Source of the DNA: a virus
DNA length: 35,837 nucleotides
Virus record (IMG/VR): IMGVR_UViG_3300050166_000072
Span: 1-35,837 of that record
Direction: 5' to 3' (one strand)
Position numbers and translations under genes: made by a program. The notes under the pieces are model-generated. The model was given only the letters and a program-made list of their open reading frames with translations, was not told the origin of the DNA and ran no database searches. Position 1 is the stretch's first letter. Each line of letters opens with the position of its first letter. Of this stretch, positions 12,776-20,766 are shown piece by piece.

Positions 12776-13984
12776 CAGTTTCTCAATTGCTTTATAGTCC
12801 TTTTTTAAAATCATTTCTCTTGTGATTTCTATGGCATTTTGACCCTTTACAAAAAATATACTATCAATTCTTTTGCCTCTATTAACACTAATTTTATTTT
12901 CCAATTGGTCAGTAATATTTTTTAGTGTTATTTTTTTTACATTGTCTAAAGCAAAAACGATAGAATATTGATTTGTATTTAATTTCATTTTTTCTTTCAT
13001 GCTTTTGAATCCGTTATAAATTCCTCTTTTTTCAGAATCAATTACTTTTAAATCAGATAAAATAGACTTAGCTTCATACTCTGGGTTTTTTACTCCATCA
13101 ATTTCAACGTGGGATCTTATTTTGAAATCAATGTTTAATTTTTCTACTATTATTTTAGCATAATGATAGTTGTTTTTAATATCATTTGGATCCGCCCAAG
13201 TTGAAACGGCTAACTTTGCTTTTTTAGTTTCAAACACCGTTTGATAATCAGGAGTTGAAAATTTTAAGTCTTCAAAACTGGCCTTAATTTTTTTAGCGTC
13301 TTGTGCAGGAAAAACAAAATACGGATGTTCGTTTTCATTAAATACCATATTGCTTTTACCTACGTTACCATGAAAGCCTGGTGTTGGATTTCCATCGGGT
13401 GTTCCTGGAGTAATATCACTATCTGATTGAGTAACATAACATCGGCAATTCCACCCATTTGGGGGGTACCATTTGTCCCAAAATGGATCATCTATAGGTT
13501 TAGTTATACCTTGCAAATTTCGATGTTCCTCACGTACTCGGCCATCATTAGCCGTTTTATAAGTCAAATTAGGATATATCTGTTTTTGACTTTGTATTTT
13601 GTCCCACTTTTGGGACATGGCTCCAGAACGATTAGCAGTTACAAATTCTGTTTGGAGATATTGTACATTATACTCTTGATTGACCTTTAGGGCCTCTTTT
13701 TTAAAATCTGCAAAGGAGGATTTATTTCCTAAAAAGTAATTCATTTTTGCTAGCTGCTGATACGTTTTAGCTGCTGAAAATCGATATAAGTTTTGATTTA
13801 ACTGTAATTTACTCTTAGCACTTGTGTCATAATTAAAGTAATCTTTGCCATATCCATCAACTAAAGCCCCTTTTACATCATTCAAAATAGTAGTCAATAA
13901 ATTACTATTCAAGTCTGATGGTTGTAAGGTTCCTGCATGTAATTGTTTAGCAACTTTTTCAATTAGTTTAGTGTAATTAGTCAA
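12770..13984 (-). CDS. MuF head protein with nuclease-toxin-like C-terminus
   Basis: 404 residues as an ORF from TTG 13984. Residues 1-230 are a MuF (SPP1 gp7-like) head morphogenesis domain, ending in the signature W-Y-P-P-N-G-W-N-C-R-C at 172-182. MuF proteins help package or eject proteins with the DNA. Residues about 255-404 are a separate domain with HYAKIIVEKLNIDFKI, then H-V-E-I-D-G-V-K-N-P-E-Y-E-A and a beta-rich tail. That pattern recalls BECR-fold nuclease toxins fused to MuF proteins (PBECR, CdiA-C-like). The toxin call is inference. No ATG exists upstream in frame, see the slippery A-run at 14083. Confidence 0.75.
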   Translation of the reverse strand: MTNYTKLIEKVAKQLHAGTLQPSDLNSNLLTTILNDVKGALVDGYGKDYFNYDTSAKSKLQLNQNLYRFSAAKTYQQLAKMNYFLGNKSSFADFKKEALKVNQEYNVQYLQTEFVTANRSGAMSQKWDKIQSQKQIYPNLTYKTANDGRVREEHRNLQGITKPIDDPFWDKWYPPNGWNCRCYVTQSDSDITPGTPDGNPTPGFHGNVGKSNMVFNENEHPYFVFPAQDAKKIKASFEDLKFSTPDYQTVFETKKAKLAVSTWADPNDIKNNYHYAKIIVEKLNIDFKIRSHVEIDGVKNPEYEAKSILSDLKVIDSEKRGIYNGFKSMKEKMKLNTNQYSIVFALDNVKKITLKNITDQLENKISVNRGKRIDSIFFVKGQNAIEITREMILKKDYKAIEKLL

Positions 13985-14037
13985 CTCAACAGCTTCAAAG
14001 GTACCATGATCATCATTACACTTGGAATTGTAAAAAC

Positions 14038-15288
14038 CTATAATTTCGTTCTGTAAAAAGCTACTGGCTGTAACTTTTGAGACTTTTTTTTTTGATTGCC
14101 CGGGTCAATTGGAGCAGTTGCTGAACTATCCTGTTTTAATCCAACAATAGGAATTCCTGTTTTGTCTGTGATGAATTTAGCATCGACTTCAAATCCTGCT
14201 TGAGAAATGCCCTTAACCATTTCTATAATTTCTGTAGGGGTCATTTCCTTAGAATCGTCCCAATCAAAAGTATAGTTTTTCAATACACTATACACCGGAC
14301 TAATTAATTGCAAACGCCAAAGCAATTCGGAATTAATAACATCTTTAATGTCAGTTTTATCGGCATCATGGCGATCATCAGACACATCCTGCATTACTTT
14401 TAAACTTCCGTAGGTTCCCTTAGCATTAGCATCAGTAGTACCATCTTGACCTAAAATTCTTTTGGTCATTTCAGAGTTCATACGGTCAATCAATTTATCA
14501 AAAATCTCATATGAACTTGCCCCAGAGGAGTTCATAACCTCTATTTTTTCATTACCTTTTAAAACGGCCCAATGGTTGCTGACCATATTGGCCATCATAT
14601 CAGCAAGCTCATTCTCTCGGCTTTCGCTATAGCTGTCAGTTGTTACCCAACGAGGAGGAATGCCATACTTTTCTACAAATTCAGACCATGAAGCCTTTGC
14701 AAACTTCTTAGTTAAGGCATCGGGTGCTACGTCCTTAAGTATTCCTAAATCTTTGTTTTTACCAATTTGAATGTAGTAAGGCTTCAAAGGATCCTCTTTA
14801 TAAGAATATCCTTTTTCGTCTCCGTTTTCCTTTACAATTAATCCTTTGTCAGGAATGATATTCTCCTGTTCAATAAAATTGACGTTTGCCAATTCCATTG
14901 TATCGGGATTTAAGTCCCAAAGTTCTACAACGGTTGTTCCCCTAAACTTGGCCATTATGGCGTGATATATGAATGAGTTAAACCAGGGCTGCTCAAAGAG
15001 TTTATTTATTTCGGGGTTGGATTTTCCTGTGGTATCCACAAACTTAAACTTTGACTGCTTTATTTTTAATACACGGCTTTCAATCACTGAAGCTAAATGG
15101 CTGTCTAATAAAATGCTATCACAAAGCTCGATGTAGGGTTTACGATTTGCATTTTCAGCAAGTTGTGCCAATGTCAAAGCATCTTTCCATTTCTTGATAG
15201 TTTGAACGGATAATGTTTTGCTTTTTTGCAAAATAATGTTAGACGGTCTATTGTCGTAGGTTTTTCCCACTTTTGCTCCTTGTGCCAT
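14038..15288 (-). CDS. DUF935-family portal protein (gp29-like)
   Basis: 416 residues from ATG 15288. It is the dodecameric portal through which DNA enters and leaves the head. The DUF935 pattern is visible: an LQKSKTLSVQTIKKWKD N-terminus, LDSHLASVIESRV, FRGTTVVELWDL, YGIPPRWVTTDS and GSLKVMQDVSDDRHD. Mu gp29 is about 512 residues, so this is a short member; the shorter C-terminus fits either a normal end here or continuation by -1 slippage into the MuF frame. It lies 2 bases after the 137-residue gene. Confidence 0.88.
   Translation of the reverse strand: MAQGAKVGKTYDNRPSNIILQKSKTLSVQTIKKWKDALTLAQLAENANRKPYIELCDSILLDSHLASVIESRVLKIKQSKFKFVDTTGKSNPEINKLFEQPWFNSFIYHAIMAKFRGTTVVELWDLNPDTMELANVNFIEQENIIPDKGLIVKENGDEKGYSYKEDPLKPYYIQIGKNKDLGILKDVAPDALTKKFAKASWSEFVEKYGIPPRWVTTDSYSESRENELADMMANMVSNHWAVLKGNEKIEVMNSSGASSYEIFDKLIDRMNSEMTKRILGQDGTTDANAKGTYGSLKVMQDVSDDRHDADKTDIKDVINSELLWRLQLISPVYSVLKNYTFDWDDSKEMTPTEIIEMVKGISQAGFEVDAKFITDKTGIPIVGLKQDSSATAPIDPGNQKKKSQKLQPVAFYRTKL
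14083..14089 (-). other. Slippery A AAA AAG in the 3' end of the portal gene
   Basis: The portal frame reads CAA AAA AAA AAG on the minus strand, so A AAA AAG is in the correct X XXY YYZ register. A -1 step enters the frame of the MuF gene, which is open from 14104 to its stop. It sits in a run of ten A. It could fuse portal to MuF, or the run may hide a sequencing error. Confidence 0.45.
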
Positions 15289-15290
15289 AA

Positions 15291-15704
15291 TTAATAATAG
15301 TGTTCTTCATTTTTATTATTACCCCATTTAACCTCTTTTCGAGCATTCTCTAATACAGGCAATGCGGGCGTTTCTTTACCCTGCTTTACTTCTTTTAGCC
15401 AATCCATTGCTAACCTGTACTCTTCATTGAATGTACTAGGAATTTTTCGTGCTTTATTGCGTTTGACTATTGCATAATTAACCAGTGCGCTAAGCATTTT
15501 TTTGATTAATGGCTTGTCTTCGTATTCCAGCTCGCTAAATATTTTACTCACATCGTATCTTTCTCTTAGCTTGCCTTTCATCATCGCAATGTTTTCAAGC
15601 TCCACTGTTTCGAGAATTTCTAAATCATCTTCAATACTATCATCAAGATATTCCTCAAATATTTGAGTTGTTAAGTCTTTTTTTTCTAAAAAATATAGTG
15701 CCAT
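15291..15704 (-). CDS. Head-cluster hypothetical protein
   Basis: 137 residues. Its ATG overlaps the TAA of the large terminase, so it is translated with it. The sequence is acidic at the N-terminus and has a helix-rich middle (YEDKPLIKKMLSALVNYAIVKR). It sits between terminase and portal, where Mu has no gene of this kind. Candidate adaptor or neck protein; function unknown. Confidence 0.6.
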   Translation of the reverse strand: MALYFLEKKDLTTQIFEEYLDDSIEDDLEILETVELENIAMMKGKLRERYDVSKIFSELEYEDKPLIKKMLSALVNYAIVKRNKARKIPSTFNEEYRLAMDWLKEVKQGKETPALPVLENARKEVKWGNNKNEEHYY

Positions 15705-17218
15705 TAATATACGTGTTTGCGTTCAACTCTTCCTGTCATTGGTCTACCTGGTGGTTTTGGTGGAATCCATTTAGATAAAAAAGTAATACATTGTTCGTCT
15801 GCATCTGGGGAGTCATCATGACTAGTATAACCGGGTTCTATTCCCAATAGTAGTGCATTACCAACTATAGTATCATTATGAGACTTCATTTTTTCATTGT
15901 ACCAGACCCTGTTATTTTGATAATAGCTGTACATTGAAATAATTCTGCTCTCTTTTTTACTTTTAGGAATATTGACTTGTGTTAATCTTAAATCAATGTC
16001 TTTTTCTTTTTCAACTACTTCAATAACTTCTTTAACCGCATCATTCCAAAACTGGGACTCAAATCGCCATAATATTTTCACACTATCGGGTAACCATTTT
16101 TGAAAGTCGGCCATAAACTCAACAGCAGGCTTCATTTTGGACTTTTTTACATAGCTAGTTATGTAATAAAATTGTTTGTCTTTAAGCCCCCAAATACGAA
16201 CCGCATTATAATCTGCCGTTGGAGTTCCTGCATAGGCTATATCCCAGTGCCCTACAATACATTCAAAGTGGTCAATTCTGGGCAATGTAGTCCACTGTAT
16301 ATCTTCAGTCTTCCAATATTTTCCCTCTACATGAGGCTCTTGATTATACTCAGACAGAGCTGCTAAAATGTCATCATCTTCAATTTCCTTATAATAATTT
16401 TTACCATATTTTTTATACCACCTAGGCTTATACGTAATTGGGTCATAAGCCTTTATATGATGTACTTTCCATTTGGGATGTTTTTCCTGTAATTTCTTTT
16501 GAATCATTATCGGCGCAAAAGCATTATTTGCTTGCATAAATCTCCTAGTTTCGCCATCCATCGTGGGAATTAATGACCTCTCGATCCATCTTACAAGTGT
16601 ATCCTGGTTCTTTTCATTACTAATAGTTTCTTTACTTTCAATATCATCTACTACAATATAGTTTGGGCGTAAAGGGCCTACCCTTAAACCCCTACAATTT
16701 TGCCCAATACCTAAGGATTGCCCAATAAAATTTCCGTTTTTAGTTTGCCATAGTTTTTCATCCCATCCGCCAAACTTTTTTTGTTCACCAAAATCTGAAA
16801 TGATTTGAGTATTATTTTCAAATTCAAGTCGTAAATCTTCTAATAATTGGGTCGCCTTACTTTGGTTTGTTCCAATTATAACCATATACACCTTTTCATC
16901 ATTTAGCCATAGCCAAAAAGGTAATAAAGTATTGCACACTACAGATTTGGCCAGACCCCGACCCCATTCACAAAACCCTCGAAAGTTTTTGTCTTTCTTA
17001 ACCATTTTTGCATACTGAATATGAAAATCGGGGGTTTCAAACGTAGCATAATGAGGGAAATACCTTTGAACCATAAAAGGAAAATCTTTTTTTGCCCTAT
17101 CAATCGCAGCTTTTTTCTCCTCTTTAGTTTCATTAGGATTCCCTTTCCCATCAGATGCTCGAATGAGTTTTATTTTCGCAAGAATCCTCTGTTTAGCTAT
17201 CTTATCTGCTACTTTCAT
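15704..17218 (-). CDS. Terminase large subunit
   Basis: 504 residues, within the usual size. ATP-driven DNA packaging motor and nuclease. Walker A is GRGLAKS at 86-92; Walker B is YIVVDDIE at 187-194. The C-terminal RNase H-like nuclease shows D326 in the GHWDIAY motif and a later acidic cluster HDDSPDADE. It follows the 78-residue gene with a 1-base overlap and precedes the 137-residue gene with a TAATG overlap. The Mu counterpart is gp28. Confidence 0.92.
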   Translation of the reverse strand: MKVADKIAKQRILAKIKLIRASDGKGNPNETKEEKKAAIDRAKKDFPFMVQRYFPHYATFETPDFHIQYAKMVKKDKNFRGFCEWGRGLAKSVVCNTLLPFWLWLNDEKVYMVIIGTNQSKATQLLEDLRLEFENNTQIISDFGEQKKFGGWDEKLWQTKNGNFIGQSLGIGQNCRGLRVGPLRPNYIVVDDIESKETISNEKNQDTLVRWIERSLIPTMDGETRRFMQANNAFAPIMIQKKLQEKHPKWKVHHIKAYDPITYKPRWYKKYGKNYYKEIEDDDILAALSEYNQEPHVEGKYWKTEDIQWTTLPRIDHFECIVGHWDIAYAGTPTADYNAVRIWGLKDKQFYYITSYVKKSKMKPAVEFMADFQKWLPDSVKILWRFESQFWNDAVKEVIEVVEKEKDIDLRLTQVNIPKSKKESRIISMYSYYQNNRVWYNEKMKSHNDTIVGNALLLGIEPGYTSHDDSPDADEQCITFLSKWIPPKPPGRPMTGRVERKHVY

Positions 17219-17454
17219 TAGTCTGCGTCTAGGACTTTATTTTCAGCCGTATGATTAATTTTATTAGTATTGAAATCATAAAATAGGCCAGTTATCACTT
17301 TTACGCGATACCTTTTTCCATGTAATCTTCTTTCTTTAATAATTTGTCCGATTTGGTATCCACAACCCTTTTTAAGAAGATGAGCTCCTAGTTGCAATTG
17401 CCATTCTTTTGATGTAGCTCTATTGAGCAACAAGTTTAATATGATTTTAAACAT
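17218..17454 (-). CDS. Small hypothetical protein in the terminase operon
   Basis: 78 residues. ATG 17454 follows the small terminase stop by 7 bases and its stop overlaps the large terminase ATG. A basic, beta-rich segment (KKGCGYQIGQIIKERRLHGKRY) suggests a small nucleic-acid or protein-binding fold. No family recognised. Confidence 0.55.
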   Translation of the reverse strand: MFKIILNLLLNRATSKEWQLQLGAHLLKKGCGYQIGQIIKERRLHGKRYRVKVITGLFYDFNTNKINHTAENKVLDAD

Positions 17455-17461
17455 AATTTAA

Positions 17462-17923
17462 TTAGTATTTAAGTGCTAGTTCGTTAGTATGATTTTCAAA
17501 GAATTCTAATAAAGCTAAATGATGTTTTGCATCAACTCTTGAAATCATATCGCTCATAATTAAATCCATTACATTGATATAAGTGTTATAAGGGATTCTG
17601 TGTTCCTTCTCAAAACCATCCTTAGTCTTATTTAACTTAGCAATGGCGTCGACTAACTTGGTTTTTTGCTCCGGCCTGGCATCTTTATCATTTTCCATCG
17701 CAACTAAATTCTCGGCATACATATCAATCAAACTATTGATATTCTGAAGCCCATTTTTTTGAGAGCCTAACAAGGCGTTACGGCGTTCTTTCCATTTGAA
17801 TTTTTCAACCCAATCGCCCACCGTTTTTTCACTCACGCCAACTAATTGTGCGATGTCTTTAGCCGTTTTTTTACCCTTTATGTATAAATCCTCTGCTAGC
17901 TTTTGCTCTCTGATTTTTGCCAT
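17462..17923 (-). CDS. Terminase small subunit with N-terminal HTH
   Basis: 153 residues from ATG 17923; the longer ORF to 17959 begins with TTG and adds a non-conserved segment, so 17923 is preferred. Residues about 5-45 contain the HTH KGKKTAKDIAQLVGVSEKTVGDWVEKF, typical of small terminases that recognise packaging sites. A helical oligomerisation region follows. It is the first gene of the leftward late operon and precedes the large subunit. Confidence 0.85.
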   Translation of the reverse strand: MAKIREQKLAEDLYIKGKKTAKDIAQLVGVSEKTVGDWVEKFKWKERRNALLGSQKNGLQNINSLIDMYAENLVAMENDKDARPEQKTKLVDAIAKLNKTKDGFEKEHRIPYNTYINVMDLIMSDMISRVDAKHHLALLEFFENHTNELALKY

Positions 17924-17991
17924 TGATTTGTTTTTTCTACCACAAAATTGCACAATCAATATGGATTCAATATTTACTAGTTTCTAATATG

Positions 17992-18026
17992 AGGATTGTA
18001 ATCCTGACTATTAGTATTACAATCCT
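17992..18026. promoter_or_regulatory. Inverted repeat between the divergent late operons
   Basis: AGGATTGTAAT (17992-18002) and ATTACAATCCT (18016-18026) are perfect complements with a 13-bp spacer. They lie between the small terminase start (17923) and the protease start (18100). No TAnnTTTG box was found on either strand nearby, so these late promoters may need an activator that binds the dyad. It could also be a hairpin in one transcript. Confidence 0.65.
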
Positions 18027-18099
18027 TATGATGGATTTCTGATTTTTTTAAACAGGGAAATAACCCAAATTTTGCCCTAACAAATAGCGGAAAAACTAA

Positions 18100-19251
18100 A
18101 TGAAAAACGTATGTAAAGACATCTTAATAATCGGAGCGGGAAGCACTGGACTGACCGCTGCCACCTTTAGTGCATTGGCTAAGGATTATCCACTTGTTGT
18201 TACTGCTGAGGCAAAAAACAATAAAGCCTATTTGAGAATTACTGGGCTTATTTATGAATGGAATAATTCTGCAGAGGAAGTAACCCGACAAATTGATGAG
18301 TTTTTAGCTCAAGGAATTCAAGATGTAGAGGTCTATTTAAATGGCCCAGGTGGTGATGTTTTTCAGGCCGCCGAAATAGAAAATCAAATTCAAAGATTTC
18401 CCGGTTCTAAAACGGGCATTGCTGGTGCCTTATTGGCTTCTGCTTATACAAAAATAGCCGTTTCATTAGATAGTTGCGAAATGGCCGAAAATGGTCAATT
18501 TATGTACCATAAGCCCTCTGGACGATTAAGCGGTAATGAGGATGCAATTGCATCGGGTTTAAAATTGCTTCAAAACATGTCCATTCAATATAAGGAGGCT
18601 TATTCCGCAAAGACTGGGATTTCAGTTGAGGATATTGAGTCCAATTGGTCAAAAGGAGATGTTTGGCTTTCGGCTAAAGAGGCAGTTGACTTAAAATTTA
18701 TTACTGGAGTAACCAAAAAAGCTCCAATTACAAGTGAAACTAAAGCCTTGTTTCAGGCCTGCGGTTCTCCAACAATTCCAAAAATTACAAATCACAAAAA
18801 ACCTTTAAAAACTATGGATCAAAAAATCCTTGCCCTATCCTTAGGGCTTCCGGAAGATGCTTCCGAAGAAACAATCAAAGCAACAATTCTAGCCAATAAA
18901 CAAGCGGCTGAAGAGGCTAAAGGATTGAAGGCCGAAAAAGCCCAAAATGAAGCGGCAGCTATTACCTCTAAAGCTGAAGCATTAATTAATGGCGCAATTG
19001 CTGCTAAAAAAGTAAATGCTGCACAGAGTGAAAGTCTTAAAACTTGGGCAAAAACTGATTACCCAGGTTGTGAAAGCTATATCAATAGCTTAACTGCCTT
19101 AGGAAAAGTATCTGATGCCATTGTGCCCGGTTCAGAAGGAAAAACCAAGGCATTTGCTGAGATGACACCTGCAGAACAACAGGCGCTAGCAGAATCAGAT
19201 CCAGAGGCATTTAAAGCGTCCTATTTTGCATCTCTAGAAGCAAATAAATAA
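18100..19251 (+). CDS. Head maturation protease with scaffold tail
   Basis: 383 residues. Residues about 42-215 are a ClpP-like (crotonase fold) prohead protease: NGPGGD at 81-86, likely nucleophile S114 in LLASAY, and likely catalytic H137 in MYHKPSG. From about 240 on it is an alanine-, lysine- and glutamate-rich coiled coil, as in Mu gpI, whose C-terminus also makes the scaffold Z. An in-frame ATG at 18814 could give a free scaffold of 145 residues. Residues 8-30 carry a GAGSTG Rossmann-like start, which is odd for this family. It is the first gene of the rightward late block. Confidence 0.85.
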   Translation: MKNVCKDILIIGAGSTGLTAATFSALAKDYPLVVTAEAKNNKAYLRITGLIYEWNNSAEEVTRQIDEFLAQGIQDVEVYLNGPGGDVFQAAEIENQIQRFPGSKTGIAGALLASAYTKIAVSLDSCEMAENGQFMYHKPSGRLSGNEDAIASGLKLLQNMSIQYKEAYSAKTGISVEDIESNWSKGDVWLSAKEAVDLKFITGVTKKAPITSETKALFQACGSPTIPKITNHKKPLKTMDQKILALSLGLPEDASEETIKATILANKQAAEEAKGLKAEKAQNEAAAITSKAEALINGAIAAKKVNAAQSESLKTWAKTDYPGCESYINSLTALGKVSDAIVPGSEGKTKAFAEMTPAEQQALAESDPEAFKASYFASLEANK

Positions 19252-19271
19252 AAGCAAAAACCCAGACAAGG

Positions 19272-19312
19272 AAAATCTAGCTGCTTATAGCCTAGAGCAG
19301 CAGCTAGATTTT
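19272..19312 (+). promoter_or_regulatory. 12-bp perfect hairpin before the capsid gene
   Basis: AAAATCTAGCTG (19272-19283) and CAGCTAGATTTT (19301-19312) are perfect complements with a 17-nt loop. It is not followed by a clean T-run, so it is less likely a strong terminator than a processing or mRNA-stability element that could raise capsid output. Confidence 0.65.
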
Positions 19313-19343
19313 ATTAAAAAGAAAAAAAACAAAAATTATAATT

Positions 19344-20345
19344 ATGAAAAAGAAGTTAGGAATATTATTTAGCTTACTACTTATGGTAGTAGCGTTTACT
19401 ACAGGATTTGCGAAAGAGCATCCAAAGGGAGTTGCAATGGCAACAGTAACAATTGTAGATGGAGATTTATTGAATGAATTGAACGAAAAATTCATTTTGA
19501 CCAAATTTAGAAGTTTAGGGACCTGGTTACAAGAAGTAACTAGTAAAGATAATTGGGTGGGCAATAACTCCATTAAAATTCCTAAACGTAAAGGGGATAG
19601 CGCACCACAGGTATTAATTAATAATACGGTTTATCCAATGGTCTCTTCTGGTAGAGATGATGAACAAGTAGTAGTTTCTCTTAATAAATATTCTACCGAA
19701 AATAGACACGTAACACAAGATGAGTTGTACGCAATTGCCTATGATAAAGAGGGAGATATTAATATGGAGTTGAAAGATGAGCTTGAAATCAAAGTAACCG
19801 AGCACGCATTATATTCCATTTCTCCAGTGTCTAATTCAGCGGGTACTCCAGTGATTGAAACTACAGGAACATTGGACGGGACTCGTAAAAGATTATGTAA
19901 GGCTGATGTAATTAGGATTAAAGCTGCAATGGATAAAGCGTCTGTACCAAAATCCGGCAGAATTTGGGTTATGAATTCTACCCACGCTAATGATTTATTA
20001 ATTGAAGACTCTGTTTTTGAAAAAGGATACCAAAACCGTGTAGACGGAGCAATCGCTATGAATTATTACGGATTTAAAATCTATGAGGAAGTGTATACTC
20101 CAACCTACCACGCTACAACTAAAGTAAAATTAGCTTTTGATAGTGTAACGTCTGGTAGAACCTCTTCCATTATTTTTCATAAATCAAGTTGTGTAAAGGC
20201 TAAGGGAACAGTTGATCGTTTTGCAAGGGATAGAAAGGCTGATCCTGAGAATAGAAAGTCAGTAGTAGGTTACGACTTGTATTTTGGTTGTTTTGCTATT
20301 CAGGATCAAGGGTTAGCTGCAGTTATTGATGGTGTATCTGCATAA
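19344..20345 (+). CDS. Major capsid protein with signal-peptide-like N-terminus
   Basis: 333 residues from ATG 19344. From residue 32 it is a HK97-like coat protein of the type found in Bacteroidota Mu-like phages: ELNEKFILTKFRSLGTW, a central strand-rich part, and a C-terminal stretch ending in GCFAIQDQGLAAVIDG. Residues 1-30 look like a signal peptide (KKK, then LGILFSLLLMVVAFTTGFA). An internal ATG at 19437, preceded by AAAGGGAGTTGCA, would remove that segment and give 302 residues. Which start is used is unclear. It lies after the protease, as expected for the substrate. Confidence 0.85.
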   Translation: MKKKLGILFSLLLMVVAFTTGFAKEHPKGVAMATVTIVDGDLLNELNEKFILTKFRSLGTWLQEVTSKDNWVGNNSIKIPKRKGDSAPQVLINNTVYPMVSSGRDDEQVVVSLNKYSTENRHVTQDELYAIAYDKEGDINMELKDELEIKVTEHALYSISPVSNSAGTPVIETTGTLDGTRKRLCKADVIRIKAAMDKASVPKSGRIWVMNSTHANDLLIEDSVFEKGYQNRVDGAIAMNYYGFKIYEEVYTPTYHATTKVKLAFDSVTSGRTSSIIFHKSSCVKAKGTVDRFARDRKADPENRKSVVGYDLYFGCFAIQDQGLAAVIDGVSA

Positions 20346-20361
20346 CTAAATATAACTGTAA

Positions 20362-20766
20362 ATGAAGGCTATACTTACGAGAACATTATCTCAAGACAAA
20401 CAAACATTAGGCAAGCTTGAGCTTTTTAATGAATCAAATACAAGGGTTTTTGAGTGTAAAACGTTAGAACTCCCATGGTTAGATAATAAAAGGCAACAAA
20501 GTTGTATCCCCGAAGGGAATTATACTGTCGTTACGAGAAAAAGCCCTAAGTATGGCTCTCATTTTCATGTTACTAATGTAGCTAATAGGGATATGATACT
20601 TATCCATTCTGGCAATTATTTTACAGATATTTTAGGTTGTATTCTCGTTGGCGAATCATTCAAAGAAATTAACCATGATGGCTATCTTGATGTTGTTAAT
20701 AGCAAGGTAACATTATCAAAATTAGTTACAATAGCCAAAAAGGGCTTTACACTTAAAATCCAATGA
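20362..20766 (+). CDS. DUF5675-like protein, candidate endolysin
   Basis: 134 residues. The sequence fits DUF5675, found beside lysis genes in Bacteroidota phages. Its IPEGNYTV strand and I-L-I-H-S-G-N followed by L-G-C-I-L-V-G recall the H and C of an L,D-transpeptidase-like active site; H82 and C93 are the candidate residues. A peptidoglycan-acting role is inference. It overlaps the next gene, the lipoprotein, by 4 bases, so the pair is coupled. Confidence 0.65.
   Translation: MKAILTRTLSQDKQTLGKLELFNESNTRVFECKTLELPWLDNKRQQSCIPEGNYTVVTRKSPKYGSHFHVTNVANRDMILIHSGNYFTDILGCILVGESFKEINHDGYLDVVNSKVTLSKLVTIAKKGFTLKIQ

Noticed and set aside
15291-17923. Tail or DNA-modification genes such as mom in the leftward block
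   Set aside because: All leftward genes of size fit packaging and head assembly; no acetyltransferase or modification motif was seen.
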